From SXOA01 sp051004015 (GTDB lineage: Bacteria; Planctomycetota; Planctomycetia; Pirellulales; Pirellulaceae): 34,318 nt of DNA. A model generated the notes under the pieces. It was not told the origin of the DNA. It did not search any database and worked only from the letters and a program-made list of their open reading frames with translations. Shown piece by piece: positions 21,921 through 28,558 of this stretch. Where the stretch lies: contig JBPCKT010000110.1 in NCBI GenBank assembly GCA_051004015.1, positions 1 to 34,318 on the forward strand. The letters run 5' to 3'. How positions within the stretch are numbered: the stretch's first letter is position 1; each line of letters opens with the position of its first letter. The translations under genes were made by a program, and so were the position numbers.

Positions 21921-23399
21921 ATGGCCCACAATCGGCAGGCTCCAGGTACGCTCTCCGCGCGCTGGCTGTCCGTGGCCGCAGCCTGCCATCCCGCGCTGAT
22001 TCTCGGCCCGGCTGCCTTCCTGCTCGCGCTGCTGTGTTGCCAGACGGCTCCGCCGGAGTACCAGGCCGAAGCGGTGATTTTGCGGGACGCGGGAGAGCTC
22101 GACGCGACCAGTGGCGAAATCGAAGCGTGGCTCAAGTCGGACGCCGTCCTGAAGGCCGCGCTTACGAACACGGACTCGCCCGAATGGACCGTTGCCGATT
22201 TGCGGGACCGCATCGCCATCGCCACCCTGAACCAACCGGACGAATCTCCCCGTCTCGCCATCACCTGCACAGCGCCGCGCTGCTCGGCGGCCATCAACCT
22301 CGCTCGGGAGCTGGCGACGCAAGTCGCCGACCACTTTGACGCGCAGCGCCGCGAGCTTGTCAGCCGCCAGGCGGACGAGAGTCTGGAGCAGGTTCGTGAG
22401 CGGCTGAGGGTCACTCGCGATGCGGAGGAGCGGCAGCGGGGAGAACTCGAACGGCTGCGGCACGGACAATTGGCGATGGTCGTGGCCGGTCCGCGCGGCC
22501 AGAGCAGGCATGATGCCAGTGGCGAGAGCGACAACCTCAATCCCCGCTGGGTCGAGCTCAAAAAGCAGCTCGACACGCTGCACAGCCAGCGGACGGAAAT
22601 GCTGGAAGTGCTGCAAGAGAACCATCCCGAGATCAACGGCCTCAATCTCCGCATCGCCAAGGTGAGCGGCTCGCTCGGCAAAACGCCGCGGCAGCTCGTG
22701 GCGCCAATTGAGCCCATTTCGCACAGAGTATCGTCCGCTTCCCATCGCAAGCCGCTGCTCGAATGGCGGCGCGAGGGTTCCGCCATCATTCCGTCCCCCA
22801 TTGCCCAGCAGCAGCATCAGCAGGAAGTCCCCGCGGCTCCCATCACCCGCGAGGGGCTCGATCCCTACCTCAATATGGCCGCCCAGATTGACGAGGCGGC
22901 ACATCAACTGGCCGTCTTGACCAGCCAGCGGAAGGGGATCGAGTGGGACCAGGCAACCATCCAACAATCCCAAGCTGACTTTGCGGGAACTCCCCATTCG
23001 GCGTGGCGCCCTGAGCCTGCTCGTCGCGTGGCCAAAATCGGCGGCGGCTACAGCAGCCGGCAACTTTGGTGGGCGGGCGCATTCTCCTTCGGTGCCACGG
23101 GCCTGGTCATGCTGTCCCAGCGGAGAATCCTGGCCCGCAAGAGACTCACCAGCCTGACCGACGTCCTCATCAACGTCCGGCTGCCGCTCGTGGGAACCGT
23201 GGAGCTCGCCGCGGATGACTCGGCGTCTACAACTCGGGGCACTACTCCCCTCCGGCTGCTCACCCGCTGCGGCCAAGCCTTTCTGCTGGGCATCCTGCTC
23301 ACCTGCCTCGCCTCCGCCTGGCTCGATCTTTCTTTGGCAGCCGAGTTCCAGCTTGACCCCTTGGGCGCCTTCGCGGAAACGGCACAGCGAATTCTGTAA
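21921..23399 (+). CDS. Wzz/GumC-like chain-length determinant protein without kinase domain
   Basis: The protein has 492 residues from ATG 21921, with GGCAGGGA 8 bases upstream. A hydrophobic segment at about residues 22-45 is followed by a periplasmic domain whose start (EYQAEAVILRDAGEL) and rejected-type coiled coil (residues ~150-200) fit polysaccharide co-polymerases. ENHPEINGLNLRIAKV near residue 235 matches the HPxixxLxxxI element of this family. Two further hydrophobic segments lie near residues 378-398 and 455-475; the usual second helix is here followed by a short cytoplasmic piece. No Walker-type BY-kinase is fused. It should help set the chain length of exported polysaccharide, but no other export genes are in the window, apart from the GT2 gene 17 kb away. 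Confidence 0.72.
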   Translation: MAHNRQAPGTLSARWLSVAAACHPALILGPAAFLLALLCCQTAPPEYQAEAVILRDAGELDATSGEIEAWLKSDAVLKAALTNTDSPEWTVADLRDRIAIATLNQPDESPRLAITCTAPRCSAAINLARELATQVADHFDAQRRELVSRQADESLEQVRERLRVTRDAEERQRGELERLRHGQLAMVVAGPRGQSRHDASGESDNLNPRWVELKKQLDTLHSQRTEMLEVLQENHPEINGLNLRIAKVSGSLGKTPRQLVAPIEPISHRVSSASHRKPLLEWRREGSAIIPSPIAQQQHQQEVPAAPITREGLDPYLNMAAQIDEAAHQLAVLTSQRKGIEWDQATIQQSQADFAGTPHSAWRPEPARRVAKIGGGYSSRQLWWAGAFSFGATGLVMLSQRRILARKRLTSLTDVLINVRLPLVGTVELAADDSASTTRGTTPLRLLTRCGQAFLLGILLTCLASAWLDLSLAAEFQLDPLGAFAETAQRIL

Positions 23400-23402
23400 G
23401 GC

Positions 23403-26400
23403 CTACGCGGTGGGCTCGGTCGGCGGAGGAGCTTCGCTCTCCGGCGGGGGGGCCGGGGGAGGAGGCGGCGGAGTATCCTTTTCCTTCTTCTTTTCCATGA
23501 GCTGCTTGAGGTCGGAGAAGGAACGCATGGGAGCCTTGCCTTCTTCCATGGCTTTGGTGAGCGGTTTGATGACCTTAGGCTTGGTAGGAGGCCGCTCGAT
23601 GGTCTTGGGATACTGCTCGCGGTTGCCGCCGCGCTGGTCTCGCCGGCCGCCACCGCCGCCTCCCTGGCGCGGGGGCCGGTCGCCATGCGGAGGGGGAACA
23701 CGGGACTGCGACTGACGGGAAGTCTGCTGGCCGCCTGGCACGGCAGCGCCCGCGCCTTGTTGGACAGGTTGGCCGCCGCGTTGACCCTGGGGACGGCGGT
23801 CGCCTTCTTGCCTCGGTTGGCGCGGAGGCCGCTGGTCCCGCTGCGGCCGCTCTTCGCGGGGGGGGCGAGGAGGACGCTGTGTGCCGGGAGCGATGGCGGT
23901 GAGCGAGACGCGGCGGCGGGTCTTGTCCACTTCGACGACCCAGACCTTGAGCACGTCCCCGACGCCAACTACCTCATGCGGATCCTTGATGAACCGATCC
24001 GCCAGCCGGCTGATATGCACCAGGCCGCTGTCGGAAAGTCCGATGTCCACGAACACGCCGAAGTCGACGACGTTCAGCACCGTACCCTGCAGTTCCATTC
24101 CCGCTTGCATATCCTCCAGCTTCATAATCCCGCGGCGGAGGATCGGAGCGGGCACGTTATCGCGCGGGTCAAGGCCCGGACGGGTAAGCGAGTTCAGAAT
24201 GTCTTGCAGCAAGAGCGTACCCACCGCCAACTCACCCGCGAGCTTGCTGATATCGACCGCCGAGGCCCGCTCGGCGATCACGTTTCGCACAGGCGGAGGA
24301 GGTTCGGCGGCAGCAGACTCGGCTGAGGCGGGAGGCTCCGGGCTGGGGACTGGGGGCTCGGAGGGAGGGATTTCAGATTTGAGATTTGAGATTTGAGAGT
24401 CGGGAGAGTCCGTATCTGGCAAAGGTGGAGTAGCAGCTTGAGAATCAGTTGCAACCGCCGCGGCCGACTGTACTTCCGCAACATCGGTCACATTTGCCGC
24501 ATTCGTTCCATCGGCAAGAGGAGCGTCCGTCTCACTGACTCCTGACTCCTTAACCAATTCAGCCGCAAAGGCCGGCTTCTCCGGCGGTTTGGGGGGAGCG
24601 GGAACGCTCTTGGCCAGCTCGTCGAGCTCGCAGCCGAGCTTTCCCAGGACGCGCTGGGCGATTTCGTAGCTTTCGGGATGAATCCAGGTGGCATCGAGCG
24701 GGTTTTCGCCGCCGATGATTTTGAGAAAGCCTGCGGATTGCACGAACGTCTGATCCCCAAAGCCGGTGACCTTCTTCAGCTCGTCCCGGTTCTTGAAGGG
24801 GCCGTGCTCGCGGCGGTATTCGTACACCCGGCGGGCAGTCAAGGCGTTCATGCCGGAGACATAGCGGAGCAGGGCCGGGCTGGCGCTGTTCACATCGACG
24901 CCGACAAAGTTCACGCAGGACTCGACCACGCTATCGAGCGATTCCTGCAAGTGCTTCGCCTTCACATCATGCTGGTAGAGGCCGACGCCGAGATTGGCCG
25001 GGTTGATTTTTACCATTTCCGACAGCGGGTCGAGCAAGCGGCGGCCAATGGAGATGGCCCCGCGTTGCAGGGCGTCGTATGTCGGCAGCTCCTCGCGGCC
25101 CAGCGGACTGGTGCTGTAGATGCTGGCCCCCGCCTCGTTGACCACGGCATACGCCATGTCCCGGTCCTTCAATTCCTCCGCCAGCACGTCGGCCACCAGT
25201 TGCTCGGTCTCGCGGCAGCCGGTGCCGTTGCCGATGGCGACGATCTGGGCCTTGTGCTGCCGGGCGAAGTTGGCCAGGCGTTCGCGGGCCTTGGCCCGGC
25301 GGTCCTCCTTGCCGATGACGTAAACCACGCTGTGCCCCAGCACGTTGCCGAACTCATCCAAGGCCACCATCTTGCAGCCGCTCTTGAAGCCGGGGTCAAT
25401 CGCCAGCACCCGGTTGCCGCGCGTCGGCTGTTGCAAGAGGAGCTTGCGAAGGTTGCGGATAAAGACTTCGACGGCGTGCTCTTCAGCCTTGTCGGTCTGC
25501 TCGCGGCGGATTTCCCGCTCCAGGCTGGGGATGAGCAACCGGGTCAAAGCGTCCCGCACGCACTGCTTGAGGAATTCCGCGTGCGGATGCCCCTCCGGCA
25601 CCAGCAGATGCTCGGCCTCTCGCTGCATCGCATCCACGTCCGCTTCAATCTTCACGCGGATGGCCCGCGCCCGTTCCCCGCGGTTGATGGCCAGCACCCG
25701 GTGCGGCGGCACTTTGTGCAGCGGCTCCTGGAAGTTGTAATAGTCCTTGAAGGCATGCTCGCCGATGATCTTCTTCTTTTTCTTCTTCTTGGCCTTTTTC
25801 AGGGCCTGCTGAACGTCGGGAGATTTTGCTCCTTCGGGCGGTTTGTCGAAGAGGCGGCCGGCGGGGACCGGGGAATCGACTGGGACGGAATCGGGGCTGG
25901 GGGCTGGGGGCTCGGCGCTGGGGGAAGAGGCGGTTTCTGAAGAGGCAGTGTCTGCAGCTTCAGCTGGAGCTGTTTCTTGCACGACGGCTGGATGTTCTTG
26001 CGCGACGATGACGTGCGAAACGATTTCTTGTGCAGGTTGCGACTCGAGTGACTCGACTGCCGGCGCAGCGTCTTCTGCGACGAGTGCGGCAGAAACAGAT
26101 GCATCGGTCGCTACCGCGGTAGCCACATTCACATCCGTCCCTTCAGTCGCATGAGTCCCACCAGCGGCGGCAGCTTCCTGCTTCTGGGCAGGCTGGCCTC
26201 CGACCCCACTTTCCGCTTTCCGCTCTCCGCTTTCCCCCGCCTCCTGACTCACCGGCGTCTCTACCTTCGTGCAGACCAATCTTCCGCTGCGGTGAAAAAT
26301 CCTTCGCAGCCGGCCGCGGAGCTCGGCGTTCTCGCCGAACCGCTCGGCAATCAAATAGCCGACCCCTTGGAGTACATCGGTGGAATTGGCCAGCTCCGTC

Positions 26401-26855
26401 TGCTGATTGATCAGCGCGGTGAGCCGGGCTTCCAAATCGGCAGCGGCGGGATTGGCTTCCAGAATTTCCACCGCGAGTGGTTCCAGCCCCTGTTCGCGGG
26501 CCTTGGTCGCCAGCGTTTGCTTCTTTGGCTTAAAAGGAAAATACAGGTCCTCCAGCCGCTTGGGCGTGGTGGCGTTTTGAATCTGATTCGCCAACTCGGG
26601 CGTCAGCTTCCCCTGCGCTTCAATGGATTTGAGAATCGTCTGCTTCCGCTCCGCCAGTTGGCGCAGCTTCCCCACCACGAACTGAATGCTGCGGATTTGC
26701 TCCTCATCCAGGCCGCCGGTGTGGTCCTTGCGGTAGCGGGTGATAAAGGGGACGGTGTTCCCTTCGTCGAGCAACTCGACGGTCCGTTCCACGCTGGGGG
26801 TCGGCAAATCAAGATCGCGGGCGACGTGCGCCAGGTCGATTCGGATCAAGTTCAT
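23403..26855 (-). CDS. tex: Tex-family transcription accessory protein, enlarged by linkers
   Basis: The protein has 1150 residues against roughly 720-780 for ordinary Tex. The Tex core is complete: N-terminal helical domain (GNTVPFITRYRKDHTGGLDE near residue 32), the YqgF-like RNase H fold (VLAIDPGFKSGCKMVALDEF near 485), helix-hairpin-helix motifs (VGVDVNSASPALLRYVSGM near 650) and an S1 RNA-binding domain (VLNVVDFGVFVDIGLSDSG near 925). Three low-complexity parts are added: residues ~200-352 (Ala/Pro/Ser/Glu), ~768-855 (Ala/Pro/Ser) and a C-terminal Arg/Gln/Gly/Pro tail from ~995. A run of seven lysines lies near 355. Tex binds nucleic acid and affects transcription. There is no ribosome binding site before the ATG. 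A good promoter lies at 26931-26959. Confidence 0.95.
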   Translation of the reverse strand: MNLIRIDLAHVARDLDLPTPSVERTVELLDEGNTVPFITRYRKDHTGGLDEEQIRSIQFVVGKLRQLAERKQTILKSIEAQGKLTPELANQIQNATTPKRLEDLYFPFKPKKQTLATKAREQGLEPLAVEILEANPAAADLEARLTALINQQTELANSTDVLQGVGYLIAERFGENAELRGRLRRIFHRSGRLVCTKVETPVSQEAGESGERKAESGVGGQPAQKQEAAAAGGTHATEGTDVNVATAVATDASVSAALVAEDAAPAVESLESQPAQEIVSHVIVAQEHPAVVQETAPAEAADTASSETASSPSAEPPAPSPDSVPVDSPVPAGRLFDKPPEGAKSPDVQQALKKAKKKKKKKIIGEHAFKDYYNFQEPLHKVPPHRVLAINRGERARAIRVKIEADVDAMQREAEHLLVPEGHPHAEFLKQCVRDALTRLLIPSLEREIRREQTDKAEEHAVEVFIRNLRKLLLQQPTRGNRVLAIDPGFKSGCKMVALDEFGNVLGHSVVYVIGKEDRRAKARERLANFARQHKAQIVAIGNGTGCRETEQLVADVLAEELKDRDMAYAVVNEAGASIYSTSPLGREELPTYDALQRGAISIGRRLLDPLSEMVKINPANLGVGLYQHDVKAKHLQESLDSVVESCVNFVGVDVNSASPALLRYVSGMNALTARRVYEYRREHGPFKNRDELKKVTGFGDQTFVQSAGFLKIIGGENPLDATWIHPESYEIAQRVLGKLGCELDELAKSVPAPPKPPEKPAFAAELVKESGVSETDAPLADGTNAANVTDVAEVQSAAAVATDSQAATPPLPDTDSPDSQISNLKSEIPPSEPPVPSPEPPASAESAAAEPPPPVRNVIAERASAVDISKLAGELAVGTLLLQDILNSLTRPGLDPRDNVPAPILRRGIMKLEDMQAGMELQGTVLNVVDFGVFVDIGLSDSGLVHISRLADRFIKDPHEVVGVGDVLKVWVVEVDKTRRRVSLTAIAPGTQRPPRPPREERPQRDQRPPRQPRQEGDRRPQGQRGGQPVQQGAGAAVPGGQQTSRQSQSRVPPPHGDRPPRQGGGGGGRRDQRGGNREQYPKTIERPPTKPKVIKPLTKAMEEGKAPMRSFSDLKQLMEKKKEKDTPPPPPPAPPPESEAPPPTEPTA
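24375..24395. repeat. three tandem AGATTTG units inside tex
   Basis: Three exact 7-base copies (24375-24381, 24382-24388, 24389-24395) plus a partial fourth lie in the second Tex linker and are read on the minus strand as SQISNLKSEI. Tandem AGATTTG tracts are, from memory, an intergenic type of repeat in planctomycetes. Here the repeat is in frame. Confidence 0.65.
26208..26236. repeat. CTTTCCG/CTCTCCG-type repeat inside tex
   Basis: Short pyrimidine units (CTTTCCG, CTTTCCG, CTCTCCG, CTTTCC) occur in tandem at the left edge of the first Tex linker and encode GESGERKAESG on the minus strand. Like the AGATTTG tract, they resemble intergenic repeat DNA more than protein-coding DNA. Confidence 0.5.
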
Positions 26856-26930
26856 CGGTCAAACCATTGCAGCCCCGCGATCAGCAGGGCCGCGCAAAGA
26901 CGATTCTGGCGCAAAATGGAAAGCCCGCGC

Positions 26931-26959
26931 AATCTAGCGCTAATCCCGTGAGTTGTCAA
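26931..26959 (-). promoter_or_regulatory. sigma70-type promoter of tex
   Basis: On the minus strand, TTGACA (26954-26959), exactly 17 bases, then TAGATT (26931-26936; 4 of 6). The start would be near 26924, giving a 5' leader of about 70 bases to the ATG at 26855. The perfect -35 box and spacing, and the position before a gene on the same strand, make it credible. Confidence 0.6.
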
Positions 26960-26982
26960 GGATTACGACGTCCAGCACGCCA

Positions 26983-27405
26983 TTACTTGCGGGAGGCAAT
27001 GATCAGTCCCGCCAGTACGAGTACGCTGGCCAGGGCGGTGCGGACGGTCGCTTTTTCTCCCAGCACCAGCCACGCCAACAGGACGGCAACCAGAAAGCTT
27101 CCTTTATCAATCAAGGCGACGGTGGATACCTCGCCCAGCTTGAGCGCCTTGTAATAGAACACCCAGGAGACGGCTGTGGTGACGCCGGAGAGCCCCAGCC
27201 AGAAGTAGTTGTTTCGCGTGAGCGCCGCCAGCTCGCTGCGGGAAACGGCGAAAGCCGCGAAGATGCCGACAAACGCAAACACAAAGCAGGTGCGCACCGC
27301 GAGCCCCAGCTCGCCGGAAATTCCCGTCAGCCCCTGCTTGGCAATCACGGACGTCAGGCCGGCGAAGACCATGGACACGAAGGCATAGATAACCCATCTC
27401 TCCAT
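26983..27405 (-). CDS. EamA/DMT-family half transporter
   Basis: The protein has 140 residues, about half of a ten-helix DMT exporter, so it must pair with itself or a partner. Five hydrophobic segments are visible, beginning VIYAFVSMVFAGLTSVIAKQ and ending SVLVLAGLIIASRK. The family pattern WVFYYKALKLGEVSTVALID and VLLAWLVLGEKAT is clear. The start is certain: a textbook GGAGGT stands 5 bases before the ATG. It lies 25 bases after the mtnA stop on the same strand, so the two are probably cotranscribed. The substrate is unknown. An export role for a small metabolite is possible. Confidence 0.88.
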   Translation of the reverse strand: MERWVIYAFVSMVFAGLTSVIAKQGLTGISGELGLAVRTCFVFAFVGIFAAFAVSRSELAALTRNNYFWLGLSGVTTAVSWVFYYKALKLGEVSTVALIDKGSFLVAVLLAWLVLGEKATVRTALASVLVLAGLIIASRK

Positions 27406-27430
27406 CGGTCACCTCCAGTTGCTACTTAGG

Positions 27431-28432
27431 CTATCGGCTGATCATCGCCGCGATTGTCTCTTGGCTCACCGGTTCGATGATACCGCGCTCCGTGATGATC
27501 GCTTTGATGAGCCGAGCGGGCGTGACATCGAAGGCGGGATTGTAAACTTCGATCCCTTCCGGCGCGGTTCGTTTGCCAAAGCTGTTGGTGATTTCGTCGG
27601 AGCTACGCTGCTCGATGGGAATCTGGTCGCCGCTGGCCAGGCTGAGATCGAAGGTGCTGGTGGGGGCGGCGACGTAAAAGGGAATTTGATGGGCGTGGGC
27701 CAAGACGGCGACGGAGTAAGTGCCGATTTTGTTGGCCGTGTCTCCATTGGCGGTGATGCGATCCGCCCCGACGATGCAGGCCTGGACCTTCCCTTCCCGC
27801 ATCACCTGGGCTGCCATGCTGTCGCAAATCAGGGTCGCTCGGATGCCCCGCTGCGCGAGTTCCCACGCCGTCAGCCGGGCACCTTGCAGCAGCGGGCGAG
27901 TCTCGTCGACAAATACATGGAGCTGCTTCCCCTGGTCCTGGGCCGTGAAGAAGACCGACAGAGCCGTTCCATATTCAGCCGTCGCCAGGCCGCCGGCATT
28001 GCAGTGGGTGAGCACGCCGCTGTTGTTGGCGAGGAGTTCCGCTCCATAACGGCCGATGGCATGGCACGTGGCCCGGTCCTCTTCATGAATGGCCCGGGCT
28101 TCGGCAAGTAGGTTCTTCTTCTGGAGTGCGGCTTTCTTCATGCGCTCCAGTGCCCAGAACAGATTCACCGCCGTCGGCCGGCTGGAGGCGAGATAGGCGG
28201 TGATTTCTTCTAGGTTTCGACCCGCTTGCAAGCCAACGACTACTCCATACGCGGCCGAAATCCCAATTGCCGGAGCACCTCGCACCCGGAGCTGCTTGAT
28301 CGCTTCCCAAACTGCTTCCACGCTGCGGCACTCAATTTCGAGCAGCTCCGTCGGCAGGCGGGTTTGGTCGATCAGCACCAGGTGGCCATTTTCATCGCCA
28401 ACCCAGCGGAGCGTTTCAACTTTCTTAGGCAT
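27431..28432 (-). CDS. mtnA: S-methyl-5-thioribose-1-phosphate isomerase
   Basis: The protein has 333 residues, typical for MtnA. It isomerises 5-methylthioribose 1-phosphate to methylthioribulose 1-phosphate in the methionine salvage pathway. It carries VRGAPAIGISAAYG (residues 50-63), the catalytic Cys144 in LTHCNAGGLAT, VDETRPLLQGARLTAWEL (175-192), and Asp224 in IVGADRITANGDTANKIGTY. These motifs separate it from the related eIF2B subunits and ribose-1,5-bisphosphate isomerases, though some overlap in activity within the fold is possible. It sits between a YjhG-like dehydratase gene and an EamA-type transporter gene, all on the minus strand. No other salvage enzyme is in the window. No clear ribosome binding site precedes the ATG. 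Confidence 0.95.
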   Translation of the reverse strand: MPKKVETLRWVGDENGHLVLIDQTRLPTELLEIECRSVEAVWEAIKQLRVRGAPAIGISAAYGVVVGLQAGRNLEEITAYLASSRPTAVNLFWALERMKKAALQKKNLLAEARAIHEEDRATCHAIGRYGAELLANNSGVLTHCNAGGLATAEYGTALSVFFTAQDQGKQLHVFVDETRPLLQGARLTAWELAQRGIRATLICDSMAAQVMREGKVQACIVGADRITANGDTANKIGTYSVAVLAHAHQIPFYVAAPTSTFDLSLASGDQIPIEQRSSDEITNSFGKRTAPEGIEVYNPAFDVTPARLIKAIITERGIIEPVSQETIAAMISR

Positions 28433-28452
28433 AAATCGAATTCAAGAATTCT

Positions 28453-28485
28453 CACACAGAGGCACGGAGGCACAGAGGGGCGGGG
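28453..28485. repeat. CACAGAGGCACGGAGGCACAGAGG-type repeat tract
   Basis: GGCAC and CAGAGG units alternate in the gap between mtnA and the dehydratase gene. In one frame they read SHRGTEAQRGG, a string familiar from spurious small proteins called on such repeats. The tract is probably a dispersed intergenic repeat. Two GAATTC sites separated by AA (28438-28451) lie beside it. Confidence 0.5.
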
Positions 28486-28558
28486 AAAACTGATCAAACC
28501 TCTTCATCATTTTGCCATCTCCTCCCTTCCCTTCTTTTTGCTGTATTCCATTTTTCTG

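Noticed and set aside
24678..25940. Plus-strand reading frame of 420 codons opposite tex
   Set aside because: The Tex core (YqgF and HhH motifs) is unmistakable on the minus strand; the opposite frame is its shadow.
28433..28558. SAM-type riboswitch near mtnA
   Set aside because: The gap is upstream of mtnA but is filled by a GGCAC/CAGAGG repeat tract and pyrimidine runs, with no recognisable SAM-riboswitch core.
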